Shown: positions 28,275-37,349 of the stretch, piece after piece
Numbering within the stretch: position 1 is the stretch's first letter
Layout of the letters: each line of letters opens with the position of its first letter
Source: Streptomyces sp. NBC_01549
GTDB taxonomy: Bacteria > Actinomycetota > Actinomycetes > Streptomycetales > Streptomycetaceae
Direction: 5' to 3'
Assembly (NCBI RefSeq): GCF_026339955.1
Contig: NZ_JAPEPW010000004.1
Location: 1 to 64,000 of the forward strand
DNA: 64,000 bases
Notes under the pieces: model-generated
The model's input: the letters and a program-made list of their open reading frames with translations, nothing else
What the model was told of the DNA's origin: nothing
The model's database searches: none
Made by a program: the position numbers and the translations under genes

Positions 28275-28911
28275 CAATGCTTCCTCCCGCTACCGCTGTG
28301 GCACGCCGCAGTCACGTCACCCGACCTCCAGAAGAATATAGATACCCTTGAACGCGCAATATGAGCGGTACTGCCAATCGGATTCTTCCCTGCTATGAGG
28401 ACGTCATCCGCATGGACCGGCCCAACGATGGCTACAAAATGTCTCACGGCCGACTCCACTTGGATGAAGTCGACACGAGAATGACCCAAGGATATCCTTC
28501 GTGCCGACCAGCGCTTTACTACCGGAACATGGATGAAAGATTCACGTCTCCAGTACTCTCGAAGCCGCCGATGAGACAATCGAGACCGCGCCTTTCGGCC
28601 GTACCGGACCGGAACTCGAGCGGAGCACCGCGCGACGGCGTCCGCCCCTCTTCCGACAGGGGCGGTCATCCGGTTCGGCCCCGGCCGAGACGAGAGTCCA
28701 CTTTCGTCAGCGTCACCCGCACGATGCCCGTGCGATCTTCGCGCACCCCGCCGGCCAGGAGGGGCAGACGGGCTCAGCCCCAGCACGGGCTGAGGAAGAG
28801 GCGGCCTTCCGGCTTCCACCGGCGCATACGGCGTTCCGGTACCGCGAGTCCGGTCCGCCAGGATGCACACCGGTCGGTAAACCTTCCCGCGCACCTCTGG
28901 TATGGAGCACG
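28275..28911. other. Non-coding or decayed region
   Basis: About 640 bp between the IS5-family element and the M28 peptidase gene. A plus-strand open frame covers it (28361-28915), but its composition changes along its length, no domain is recognisable, and its end overlaps the peptidase start. The first 300 bp are less GC-rich than the surroundings. I see no supported gene; the peptidase promoter should lie in the right half. Confidence 0.5.
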
Positions 28912-29952
28912 ATGACGGAAAGCAACGCGAGCGTCGCGACATTGATGCGGACTCTGGGGCAGCAGGTGGACGCGGAGCGCTTGAGGCGCCACGTGCAGAT
29001 CCTCGCCGGGGAACCGCGCAGCCGCCGGCGGGCGCCTGAGGCGCTGCGGCGCGCGGAGGCCTACGTGGAGGACGAGCTGCGCGCGGCCGGCTGGAAGGTC
29101 GATCGGCGGCCGTTCGACGTACGGTGGCGGCTCGGCTCCACCGACCGGCACGGCAACCGGGCTCTCCCACTCAAGCTCCGTCTGCACCCTAGGCTGAGGG
29201 GTGCCAATCTCATCGCCGATCTGCCCGGATCCGCGCCCGTGGAGCGCCCGACGGTGGTGATCGGGGCGCATCTGGACACCGTTGACGGCAGTCCGGGCGC
29301 CGACGACAACGCCTCCGGAGTGGCTGTGGTCCTCGAAGTCGCGCGACTGCTGGGACGGTTGTCCACCCCTCCGGCAGTCACGCTGGCTTTGTTCGACATG
29401 GAGGAGCTCGGCCTGATCGGATCCCGGGTCGCGGCCAAGGAGCTGAGCAAGGCTCGGCGCATCGCGGGCATGATGTGTCTCGAGTCCGTCGGCGTTTTCT
29501 CGGCCGAGCCCGGCAGCCAGCGGCTTCCCCCGGGATTCGCGCTGGCCTTCCGTGACGCGGCCACCGCCGTCCGCGCCATGGAGTACCGGGGCGACTTCAC
29601 CCTCGTGGTGCACCGCCGGTCCTCGGACGCGGCAGCCGAGTTGTGGCGGCGGGCCGCTGCGGAGGCCACTCCGGCTCTGCCGGGCATCACGCTGCGCGAT
29701 CCGCGCCCGGACGGACCGCTGGGCGTGCTCATCGGCCTGGCGGTACCGCCGGTGAACCATCTAGGACGCAGCGACCACGCATCCTTCTGGAACCGCCGTA
29801 TCCCCGCACTGATGCTCACCGGAACCGCGAACTTCCGCAACGCGCACTACCATCGGCCCACCGACACGCCTGAGACGCTGGACTACCCACGCCTGGCAGC
29901 GGTCACCCTGGCCACGGCGGTCACCGCGCTGCACTGGCCCTGCACCCGTTGA
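28912..29952 (+). CDS. M28-family zinc metallopeptidase (aminopeptidase-like)
   Basis: A 346-aa protein with the co-catalytic dizinc centre of M28 peptidases. The metal ligands lie in IGAHLDTVDG (His near 120), PGADDNASG (bridging Asp near 131), FDMEELGLIGS (catalytic Glu pair near 163), the ESVGVFS region, and the C-terminal YHRPTDTPETLDY (His). No signal peptide is evident from the ATG at 28912, which has a GGAGCACG ribosome-binding site, so a cytoplasmic location is likely. The predicted role is peptide or amino-acyl-amide hydrolysis. It is monocistronic and followed by a hairpin terminator. Confidence 0.9.
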   Translation: MTESNASVATLMRTLGQQVDAERLRRHVQILAGEPRSRRRAPEALRRAEAYVEDELRAAGWKVDRRPFDVRWRLGSTDRHGNRALPLKLRLHPRLRGANLIADLPGSAPVERPTVVIGAHLDTVDGSPGADDNASGVAVVLEVARLLGRLSTPPAVTLALFDMEELGLIGSRVAAKELSKARRIAGMMCLESVGVFSAEPGSQRLPPGFALAFRDAATAVRAMEYRGDFTLVVHRRSSDAAAELWRRAAAEATPALPGITLRDPRPDGPLGVLIGLAVPPVNHLGRSDHASFWNRRIPALMLTGTANFRNAHYHRPTDTPETLDYPRLAAVTLATAVTALHWPCTR

Positions 29953-30039
29953 CGCTTGCCGGCTCACACGGACTCCACTGCAACCGAGCCGGACTTCAGC
30001 GAGTCCGCGGCGCAGCGGCACACTCCATGACACCGAAAT

Positions 30040-30062
30040 GCCCTCGTGAAAGTCACGAGGGC
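30040..30062 (+). terminator. Hairpin terminator after the M28 peptidase
   Basis: Perfect 10-bp stem GCCCTCGTGA / TCACGAGGGC with a 3-nt loop, about 90 bp after the peptidase stop codon. No strong T-run follows. Confidence 0.7.
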
Positions 30063-30404
30063 GACCTGCCCTTTCCTTACCTCGCGTCCGGCGATATCGA
30101 CAAGGCCTCGGTCACATCGCGATGGTGCCGACGGACATGAGAGCGCCGTCATTTTACTCACCCAGCATGGGACGCCATCGGCCGAAGGCGGGGTCCAAAA
30201 GGGATGCAGCCACCGCCCTTCCATACCCTGAACGCTCCTGCGCTGGGCCACAACCTCAGTTTCTCCTCAACTCGGTTCCAGTTGCGGGACAATGCTTTTA
30301 AGGTCACCAATAGTCGACACACCGTCAGGCGGAGTAGAAATGCATATTCTCACGGCATGGGTCCCGTCAATCCGAGCGGTCGGTATGAGACTTCGGAAGG
30401 CGTT

Positions 30405-30830
30405 ATGGAAACTCGTTGCTTCTCGCTCATCCCTGTCAGTCGCCCCAAGGTAGCCGCCTGGCTGCCGGCCGACCCGGCGATCGTCGGTCATGCCCGCGAC
30501 CTCACAGCCGCGGTCCTGACCGAGTGGGGCCTGAGCAAGTTTGTGTTTACCACCCAGCTGATCGTCAGCGAACTCGTCACCAATGCCGTCGTGCACGCCC
30601 CCTGCTCCGGGTCCCGGTTCCGCCTGGCGGTCGGTAACACCACACTGCGCTGCGTCGTCTCCGACGACAGCGGAGAACTCCCGCGCGTCATCCACGCGCG
30701 ACCCGACGAAGTCCACGGCCGCGGCTTGCTCGTGGTCTCCGAACTCGCCCACCGGTGGGGCATACGCACCGTTGCAACGGGTAAAGCGGTCTGGGCCGTA
30801 CTGCGCATCCCCGCCCGTAACGCCGACTGA
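30405..30830 (+). CDS. RsbW-like ATP-binding regulatory protein
   Basis: A 141-aa HATPase_c_2 protein starting METRCFSLIPVSRPKVA, with GGAAGG upstream of the ATG. The N-box reads IVSELVTNAVVHA (~48-60) and the G-box HGRGLLVVSELAHRWG (~106-121). This is the compact anti-sigma-like kinase fold found in dozens of copies in Streptomyces. Its partner is normally an anti-anti-sigma (STAS) protein or sigma factor, and none is adjacent. The longer frame from 30204 has no ribosome-binding site and starts in less GC-rich sequence. The fused ATPase domain of the phosphatase at 18869-21745 is of the same family. Confidence 0.9.
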   Translation: METRCFSLIPVSRPKVAAWLPADPAIVGHARDLTAAVLTEWGLSKFVFTTQLIVSELVTNAVVHAPCSGSRFRLAVGNTTLRCVVSDDSGELPRVIHARPDEVHGRGLLVVSELAHRWGIRTVATGKAVWAVLRIPARNAD

Positions 30831-31176
30831 TCGCGTCAAGAGTCCCGATGGCCAAGTCGGCGACCGGCCCGGCCGAGGACCGTTGCCGCCGGAGCTGTGG
30901 CGGGTCTCCCGCCGATCCATGCACTCGCCCCTCGTGGGCCGTCGGGCCGCGTCTGCCGGGCCGTGGCGCGACGGCACACGCGGAGATGCCTCGCCACCTC
31001 ATGCTGACCAGGTGGCGACGGGCAGAGGCCATTGTCAGTAGGACAACGGCCTCGGAACCCGAGAACCTCAGGGCGGCGACGACCCTGACGAGATCGGTGA
31101 AACTGGTCGTGCTGTTCTCGACAGCCCCTGTCCTCTCGGGTGATCTTGTCCGAGAGAGCGGCGTGTCGACTGGCCC
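30831..31176. other. Intergenic region without a supported gene
   Basis: About 345 bp between the RsbW-like gene (plus) and the F420-reductase-like gene (minus), which converge here. Open frames on both strands are antisense or tail extensions with no recognisable motif. No clear terminator hairpin was found. Confidence 0.5.
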
Positions 31177-31806
31177 TCAGCCGAGGATCTTGATGCTGAG
31201 GGAGAAGTCCTTGGCCGCGGCGGCCTGCCCGAGGATCAGCAGGCCGGCGCCCTCCAGCCAGTGCGCCATCTTCAGGTCGCCGGCGTCCAGCGGGCGCAGG
31301 CCAAGGCTCTCGATGAACGCCGCCACGGACGCCTTGGCGTCGGCGTCGTCGCCGGCGATGAAGACGTCGAGCGGTCGATTCGCGACTTCTCCGGTGGCCA
31401 GGACACCGGAGAAGAGCGTGTTGAACGCCTTTACCACATGCGCGCCCGGGGCGGCAGCCTTGGCGATCTCCTGAGCCGCCGAGCTGTCGTCAGGGGTGAC
31501 AAGGTCGGTGAAGGTAGTGAGATTGAAGGGGTTGGTGATGTCGATGACGACCTTGCCGGTCAACGCGGTTCCGTACTGACTGACGACGGGCGCGGCGCTG
31601 CCGTAGGGCACCGCGAGGATGACGATGTCACCGGCAAGGGGATCGGCGAGCGTTCCGGCCGTGGCGTTACCGCCGAATTCGTCGGCCAGAGCGGCGGCCT
31701 TGGCCGCGTCACGGCCGATGATCTGAACGCTGTGGCCGCCAGCGACTGCGCGGGCACCGAGGGCACGGGCCATGTTTCCCAGACCGATGATGCTGATGCT
31801 GCTCAT
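31177..31806 (-). CDS. NADPH-dependent F420 reductase-like oxidoreductase
   Basis: A 209-aa Rossmann-fold protein with the N-terminal dinucleotide motif ISIIGLGNMARALGARAVAG (GxGxxG-like). It shows ILAVPYGSA, VVIDITNPFN and the conserved VVKAFNTLFSGVLATG, all typical of F420H2:NADP oxidoreductase-like proteins, and the C-terminal GAGLLILGQA block. It is divergent from a MarR regulator gene with two palindromic operators between them, so it is very likely controlled by that regulator. The role is probably redox or quinone/aldehyde detoxification; the exact substrate is unknown. Full length and intact. Confidence 0.9.
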   Translation of the reverse strand: MSSISIIGLGNMARALGARAVAGGHSVQIIGRDAAKAAALADEFGGNATAGTLADPLAGDIVILAVPYGSAAPVVSQYGTALTGKVVIDITNPFNLTTFTDLVTPDDSSAAQEIAKAAAPGAHVVKAFNTLFSGVLATGEVANRPLDVFIAGDDADAKASVAAFIESLGLRPLDAGDLKMAHWLEGAGLLILGQAAAAKDFSLSIKILG

Positions 31807-31993
31807 GATGCGTGCCTGCTTTCGTAGCCGAAGCTGTGGGATGTGGGAGGCGGTGGAAGGCGCCCAGGGTGCGCCGCGGTCGCGGCGGTGACGGTCGGCC
31901 GCCTCTGCGAATCGGATCACGACGGACTTCGCCCTGGTGGCGTCCCGGTGGTCGTCGGGGCCAGCACCGGGAGCAGGCGCCACCCACCCGCAT

Positions 31994-32043
31994 GTTGACA
32001 GCTCAACCATAGCTCATTGGTTGATGACTCAACCTATGAGCTA
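31994..32043. promoter_or_regulatory. Two MarR operators in the divergent promoter region
   Basis: Site 1 is GTTGA-CAGC-TCAAC (31994-32007). Site 2 is GGTTGA-TGAC-TCAACC (32019-32034), nested in an outer inverted repeat TAGCTCAT...ATGAGCTA (32010-32043). They sit just before the ATG of the MarR gene (32055) and in front of the divergent reductase gene, the classical place for autorepression and control of the neighbour. Confidence 0.8.
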
Positions 32044-32054
32044 GGCTTGGAAGC

Positions 32055-32546
32055 ATGCCAACGGAACCGAAGTGGCTCGACCCCCGCGAGGACCGTGCCT
32101 GGCGGACCTTCGTGCACACGCACCATCAACTCGGTGTCCGTCTGCAGCGGCATCTCCTTCAGGCTTCTGGCCTGACCGAGGCCGACTACGAGATCCTCGC
32201 GATACTGTCGGAACACCCCTCAGGCCGTATACCCGCGCAGGAATTGTGCCGCCTGCTGCTCTGGGAGAAGAGTCGGCTTTCCCATCAGGTGCGGCGCATG
32301 CAGAAGCGGGGGCTGATCACCCGGGAACCCAACCCCGACGACGCCCGCAGCACCATGATCCGCCTTCTGCCCCCCGGCCGCCGCACCATCGAGGAGGCCG
32401 CGCCGCAGCACGTGCACAACGTGCGCCGCCATTTCATCGACCTCCTCACCCCCGACGAACTCGACACCCTTGTCGCCGTTCATGAACGCATCCTCGGCCA
32501 CCTCGACGAGGCCCCCGTCCGCGGCGACGACACCCCGGCGGCCTGA
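32055..32546 (+). CDS. MarR-family transcriptional regulator
   Basis: A 163-aa winged-helix regulator. The recognition region reads LCRLLLWEKSRLSHQVRRMQ, followed by the wing KRGLITREPNPDDARSTMIRL. The N-terminal segment WRTFVHTHHQLGVRLQRHLL and the C-terminal helix form the dimer interface. It belongs to the sub-group that controls flavin, F420 or NAD(P)H-dependent oxidoreductases. Two palindromes overlap its promoter. Identical half-sites also lie in front of the DoxX gene (33359-33374), so it likely represses the reductase at 31177-31806, itself, and the downstream genes. Ligand unknown. Confidence 0.92.
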   Translation: MPTEPKWLDPREDRAWRTFVHTHHQLGVRLQRHLLQASGLTEADYEILAILSEHPSGRIPAQELCRLLLWEKSRLSHQVRRMQKRGLITREPNPDDARSTMIRLLPPGRRTIEEAAPQHVHNVRRHFIDLLTPDELDTLVAVHERILGHLDEAPVRGDDTPAA

Positions 32547-32702
32547 GCGGCCCGGCCGGCGGTTCGACCAGCGAAGGCGGAGCGCCGACAGCCGGGATCG
32601 ACTCCTTCCGCGCACGACACCTCTCGCCACATCGGAAGCACTGTCTTGCCGGCTCTCCGCAGTGGCGTTCCGTAAGAGCCTGCTGAGCGAAGGAACACAG
32701 CC

Positions 32703-33099
32703 ATGAAGTTCGGAATGATCGGTGCGGGGACCCTGTCCCGTGCCATCGCCGGCCACGTCGTGAAGGCCGGTCACGAAGTGATCTTCAGCAACAGACGCGG
32801 CCCGGAAACACTCACGGAGGTCGTGGACGCCTTCGGCCCCCACGCGTCGGCCGGCACCGTGGCCGAAGCGGGTGCGGCCGATTTCGTCGTCCTCGCCGTC
32901 CACTGGACCAGCGTCCGCGAGGCGGTGCGCAGCCTGCCTCCCCGCCCCGGCCGGATCGTCATCGACGCCACGAATCAGTGGGCGAGCCTGAGCCCCAGAT
33001 TCGTCGCCGACAAGCGACCTCGGCCCGCTGCGCATGGGACGTCTCATGCAGGTGGACGACGGGCCTCTGACCGGCTTGCACGCCATCCGGGAGAACTGA
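32703..33099 (+). pseudogene. F420-reductase-like gene with frameshift and internal deletion
   Basis: The start codon follows GCGAAGGAACACAGCC. The first ~100 codons encode a clear Rossmann N-terminus (MKFGMIGAGTLSRAIAGHVV, FSNRRGPETL, ADFVVLAVHWTSV, IVIDATNQW). The sequence then jumps, in another frame, to DLGPLRMGRLMQVDDGPLTG and ends REN-stop at 33099, which is the C-terminal block of the same family. The middle ~80-100 residues are missing. The deletion points to loss of function. It is the second reductase-like gene beside this MarR gene. Confidence 0.8.
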
Positions 33100-33358
33100 G
33101 ACGGCTGGGCGTGAGGCCATGCGATGCGCAGAGCTTCACGACTGACCGTGCAGGCCGCCCGCCGCTGCCAGTCAGCGCGCAAGAGCAACCCCGCCTCGTT
33201 CACCGCCGGCACTCCGCATGCGCTACGCCACCGCCCGCGGACCAGGGGCACGAGGCGGCCGCCGTGCAGGAGATGGCCTCAGGCCTGCGACGACGGTCAA
33301 CCGGCGAAGCCGCCCTCACGTGCCCAACCCCGACGCGGCCCTGACAGCAGACGAATTT

Positions 33359-33374
33359 GGTTGACGCATCAACC
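33359..33374. promoter_or_regulatory. MarR operator upstream of the DoxX-like gene
   Basis: Palindrome GGTTGA-CGCA-TCAACC, with the same half-sites and spacer length as the operator at 32019-32034. It lies ~100 bp before the DoxX-like start codon, indicating that the gene belongs to the same MarR regulon. Confidence 0.75.
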
Positions 33375-33471
33375 CGGATGCAGTATTTTCCAAGATGCCT
33401 TGTTTCATTGAATGATCGACCAAAGGCCTGGCCGTTCGGGCCGAAGCCGCATCGGAAGGACTCCTTTCCGC

Positions 33472-33842
33472 ATGTACATCGCTGCCGCCAGCCTCAGCGC
33501 GCTGCTGGCTCTCGTCTCCCTCGCCGCCGGAGTACCGAAGACGGTACTCAAGGGGGACGTGCCTGCCCAGCTGCAGTCACACATGGGACTGAGCCCCGCC
33601 CTGGTCCGCTTCATCGGGGTAGCCGAGGTGGCTGCCGCCGGAGGACTGGTGGCGGGCCTCTTCTGGCGGCCGCTGGGCGTCGCCGCAGCGTTGGTTTCGC
33701 CGCCACCATGATCGGGGCGGTCGGGTTCCACGCCAAGCACGGTGACTACGCGAACCCGGAGACCCGCGGCAGCTCGATGGCCCCCATCGCCCTGGTGGTG
33801 GTCGCCATCGCCACTGCGGTCGCCCTCACCCTGGCCAACTGA
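33472..33842 (+). pseudogene. DoxX-like membrane protein with one-base frameshift
   Basis: Starts MYIAAASLSALLALVSLAAG after the site GGAAGGACTCC. The second helix region (VRFIGVAEVAAAGGLVAGLF) is followed by a frame break near 33693. The next frame continues GFAATMIGAVGFHAKHGDYA and a final helix IALVVVAIATAVALTLAN to 33842. One added G in GCGTTGGTTTC would give an intact 123-aa four-helix DoxX-like protein. Such proteins are small inner-membrane subunits associated with thiol/quinone redox balance. A MarR operator lies upstream. It is either recently inactivated or a base-calling error. Confidence 0.8.
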
Positions 33843-34213
33843 CCGGCCTCGGGTTCGCCGGGTGGCAACGCAGGCGCGAGCCACCCGGGCGCTGCTTCGT
33901 CCCCACGCCCGCGGCAGGCTCACGCCAGTCCACGGTCCATCGATGGGCTCGCAAAGGCGGCCGACCGTGGCGGAGTCGGCCGGCGCGCACTGAGGAAGTG
34001 GACCGCAGGTCCGGCTGCGCCACAGCCCCGGATGGACGAGCAGCAACGGGTCGACGGGCTCGGCACACAGCACTCAAGCACGTACAGATGTGCCGGTGAC
34101 CGCGTTGTACGGTCCGTTCACCCAGCCGCTGTTCCCGGTTGACCGAAGGCCGTCCTGCCGGTGACATGACTGCAGCTAGTATGCCTGGCCAGGACATCAG
34201 AGGGAGGCATCCT

Positions 34214-34765
34214 GTGCGGCGCACGGAGGAGATCGAGGGGCTCGCTCTGCGGGCCGCCGCTGGTGACAGGGGTGATTTGGAAGCCCTGCTCCACATGATC
34301 GGCCCGGAGGTCGTTCGCCGTTGCGGCAGTTTCCTTCCGTGCCGCGAGGATGCGGAGGAAGCAGCACAGGAGGTGCTGCTTCAGGTGACACGGAGCATCA
34401 CCTCGTTTCAGGGTCGCAGCCGCTTCACCACGTGGTTGCACCCGGTGGTGGCCAACTGCGTACGCCAGAAGTACCGCGAGTTGAAGCGGCGCGGGACCGA
34501 AGAGCCCCTGACGATCGAGGATTTGCGGCACGTGGATCCCCGGACGACCAGTGTGATCGCCGGTTCCCGCATTGATCTGCTGGAGGCACTGGATCGCCTT
34601 GAGCGGGAACACCCCCACCTTGTGGATCCCGTGGTGTACCGCGATCTCTGCCAGCTGGAGTACGCGGAGGTTGCGGAGCGGCTCGGAATTCCGCTGGGCA
34701 CTGTCAAGTCCCGTCTGCATCAGGCGCGCAGGGCCATCAGGTCCTGGCTGGCCGAGGCCCCGTGA
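34214..34765 (+). CDS. RNA polymerase ECF-type sigma factor
   Basis: From the GTG at 34214 (preceded by AGGGAGG with 6-nt spacing) a 183-aa sigma-70 family protein is encoded. Region 2 includes EDAEEAAQEVLLQVTRSI and the helix SRFTTWLHPVVANCVRQKYR. Region 4 includes LCQLEYAEVAERLGIPLGTVKSRLHQARRAIRSWL, a standard helix-turn-helix. No anti-sigma gene with a zinc-binding motif is adjacent, so its control is unclear. A longer start at 34139 is possible but has no ribosome-binding site. Confidence 0.9.
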   Translation: MRRTEEIEGLALRAAAGDRGDLEALLHMIGPEVVRRCGSFLPCREDAEEAAQEVLLQVTRSITSFQGRSRFTTWLHPVVANCVRQKYRELKRRGTEEPLTIEDLRHVDPRTTSVIAGSRIDLLEALDRLEREHPHLVDPVVYRDLCQLEYAEVAERLGIPLGTVKSRLHQARRAIRSWLAEAP

Positions 34766-35522
34766 CGGCTCCCCGGTGACCCCGGGATCGCAAGTCCCCC
34801 TTCAGCGGTGCCCCAGGGCCCGGCGCCCGGGTTGTCCGGACGCCGGTGGGGACCCCAGTGGCGCGCGACCGCCCGCGCAATGACGGCCAATAAGCCTTCT
34901 CCACGGTCACCCGGGTCGGCGTGTCGAACGTCGGCCCCCGCCGCAGTCAGGCTCTGCCGGCCCTTCTCCGCCTGATCGCCCCCTGAGCCACGACGAGCGG
35001 CTCAACCGCCTCATGCAGGCGGCACCGCGGCCGCGCAGTCCGGCGACCAACGCCGTGGACGGGGCCATGGGGTCTCAACCCATGCGGTGCTGACGTCGGA
35101 TCAGAGGCTCCTCCTGGTCGACAATCCCGGCTCCAGCCCCTGTCCCGCTCGGACTTCCGCGGCCGCCCGTACCGCGCGGGAGGCGAACACCTTCACGCCC
35201 TCCCGCCAGTTGCGGCGCACGGGGGGGTCATGTCCCGCGTCGTGGTGTAGGGAATCAAGCGTTACGCGTTCCGGTACGAGACCCCGGACGATCTCCGCGG
35301 AGACGGTAGTCCACGAGGCGCCCTGAGGCGAGTTGAACTCCCGATCCGGCGGAGCCACCGTCCCCGACCAGCGGATTCCGGCGCCTTGATCGGCTACACC
35401 ACCTGGCGGGACGCCATCCGCACGCATTCCGCAGTGGCGGCACAGGCGGGATCAGAGGTCCGCCGCGGCCGGCGCCCGGGCCGGCGAGGCCCTGACCGGC
35501 CCGGGAAAGATTCACACTCCCG
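34766..35522. other. Region without a confident gene
   Basis: About 750 bp between the sigma factor and the transporter leader. A minus-strand frame (35101-35427) contains a protein-like stretch (SWTTVSAEIVRGLVPERVTL, then GVKVFASRAVRAAAEV) but has no family I recognise and no ribosome-binding site. It may be a gene fragment. The rest shows nothing supportable. Confidence 0.4.
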
Positions 35523-35548
35523 CAAAACCCCGGTGATACCGGGTTTTT
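35523..35548. terminator. Intrinsic terminator
   Basis: The hairpin AAAACCCCGGT-GAT-ACCGGGTTTTT is followed by GTTATT. A-tract before and T-tract after make it a good factor-independent terminator on both strands. It insulates the transporter gene from upstream transcription. Confidence 0.8.
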
Positions 35549-35567
35549 GTTATTCTGCGTCCTCGAG

Positions 35568-35602
35568 ATACCCGCATGGCCTGGAACCGGCCATGCGGGT
35601 AT
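35568..35602 (+). promoter_or_regulatory. Perfect 14-bp inverted repeat in the transporter leader
   Basis: ATACCCGCATGGCC, a 7-nt loop, then GGCCATGCGGGTAT, ending 26 bp before the GTG start of the transporter. It lies between a terminator and the ribosome-binding site, a position suited to an operator for a sugar-responsive repressor or to an RNA stem that controls translation. Which of the two cannot be told. Confidence 0.65.
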
Positions 35603-35627
35603 GCCTGCCTGCGAGTGAGGAGTCGCC

Positions 35628-36913
35628 GTGAGCGGGAGTCAGGCGGAAGAACTCGGTGCCGGTCCAGCCCCGGCCGGCCTCCCCCAACCGCGCCTTTCGG
35701 GACCGGCGCGGGACGCCGCCTCGCGCCTGGGCAAGTACGGGCCGGCCTTCCTCATCGGGCATCTGGGATGGGCCGCCCCGAGTGCGGCGGCCGCCGCGTT
35801 GCTTCAGGCCTTGGCCGAGAAGATCGATCCTGCGAACAAGATCGCTTTCTTCGGCGCGATGTCGACCGCGGGAGGGGTATGCGCCAGTGCCGCCATGATC
35901 GCGACTGGGGCCCTGTCGGACCGGACCCGCAGCCGGTTCGGGCGACGAAAGCCCTGGATCCTGTGCGGCGCGGTACTCGCCGCCTGCGCCATGGCGCTCA
36001 TCGGCGCGTCCGACAGCAAGCTGTGGATCATCACCCTGTTCGCCGTGTACAAGATGGGCGAGAGCGCCAGTGTCGGGGCGCTGTTCGCACTCATGCCGGA
36101 CCGGCTCGCGTCCAACCAGCTCGGAAGGGCGTCCGGCGCGGCCGGGCTTGGTTATCTCCTCGGGCAGTCCGTGGGCACGTTCGCCGCCGCAGCCTTCCTG
36201 ACCATGCCCGCGGCCGGGCTGGCGGTACTGCCGTGGATCTTCGTGCTGTGCGCCGTCCTCGTCGTCCTGCTCGTCCCCGGGCGTTCATCGCTCGACCGGC
36301 CTCGCCGGCCGGTGAGCGCACAAGAACTTCTGCGCTCACTGCGGCCGCCGTCGGACAAGGACTTCTGGCTGGCCTTCGCCGGACGCTTCTTGTTCATTCC
36401 TTTCAGATGGTCTTGGCGTACAACCTCTATCTCGTCACCGACTACCTGGGTTTGACCACCAAGGCAGCAGGCGGACTCATGTCAGCGGCGATCCTGGTGT
36501 TCGTGGCCGCCGCCGCAGTCGCCGCGGCGACCACCGGACGGTGGTCGGACCGGTGGTCGCGGCGCAAGCCGTTCGTGGCCGGCGCATCGCTCCTGGTGCT
36601 TCTCGCCGTGCTGGCCCCGGCGGCTGCCCCCGAGGCCTGGGCCTACCTGCTGTTCTTCCTCGCCGCCGGCGTGGCGTTCGGCACCTACACCGCAGTGGAC
36701 CAGGCGCTGATGGTGGAGGTGCTCCCCGGAGGCAGCGAGGGCGCGAAGGACCTCGCGTTCCTCAACGCCGCCAACGCTCTGCCTCAGATCCTCGCTCCCG
36801 GCGCCGCCGGGCTGCTCGTCACCCTCCTCGGGTACCCCGGCATGTTCCTGTGCGGAGGGCTGGCCGCCGCCGTGGGAGCCGTCCTGATCCTGCTGATCAA
36901 GCGGGTCCGGTAG
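35628..36913 (+). pseudogene. MFS / GPH-type sugar transporter with one-base frameshift
   Basis: Starts at GTG 35628 after GAGGAG. The first frame encodes helices 1-6 and the loop motif GALSDRTRSRFGRRKPWILCG, then breaks near 36405 in GRFLFIPF. The other frame resumes FQMVLAYNLYLVTDYLGL, has a second DRWSRRKPF loop motif and helices 7-12, and ends LLIKRVR at 36913. One extra T (ATTTCC) would give an intact ~428-aa 12-helix transporter of the GPH/SUC-like group. The downstream gene is a GH1 beta-glucosidase remnant, so it probably took up a glucoside or disaccharide. Function is lost unless the frameshift is an error. Confidence 0.85.
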
Positions 36914-36968
36914 CGCACTTCGGGCTACCGGACACAGCAATCGCCATCACGAACAGAGGAGATCTCCC

Positions 36969-37349
36969 TTGACCCGCTTCCCCCAAGACTTCCTGTGGGG
37001 AGCCTCGACCTCGGCCCACCAGACCGAGGGCGGCAACGTCGCCAGCGACTGGTGGTATCTGGAGCACAAGCCCGACACCTTCTGCCAGGAGCCGAGCGGG
37101 GACGCCGTCGACAGCTACCACCGCTGGGGCGAGGACATGGACCTCATGGCTGAGGCCGGATTGACCGACTACCGCTTCAGCATCGAGTGGGCTCGGATCG
37201 AGCCCATCGAGGGAGCGTTCTCGCTGGCCGCGCTGCACCACTACCGGCGGATGATCGAGGGAGCTCTGCGGCGAGGCCTGCGCCCCATGGTCACACTCCA
37301 TCATTTCAGCAACCCGCTCTGGTTCAGCGCTCGACCCGACCCGGCCCAG
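36969..37349 (+). pseudogene. GH1 beta-glucosidase N-terminal fragment
   Basis: Starts at TTG 36969 behind GAGGAG. It encodes about 127 residues of a glycoside hydrolase family 1 enzyme: FPQDFLWGASTSAHQTEGG, DSYHRWGEDMDLMAEAGLTD, YRFSIEWARIEP and MVTLHHFSNPLWF. It is truncated before both catalytic glutamates by joining to an IS3 fragment, so it cannot be active. It was translationally downstream of the sugar transporter gene, giving a broken transport-hydrolysis pair. Confidence 0.9.

Noticed and set aside
28361..28915. 184-codon plus-strand frame before the M28 gene
   Set aside because: No recognisable domain, uneven composition and no ribosome-binding site; overlaps the peptidase start.
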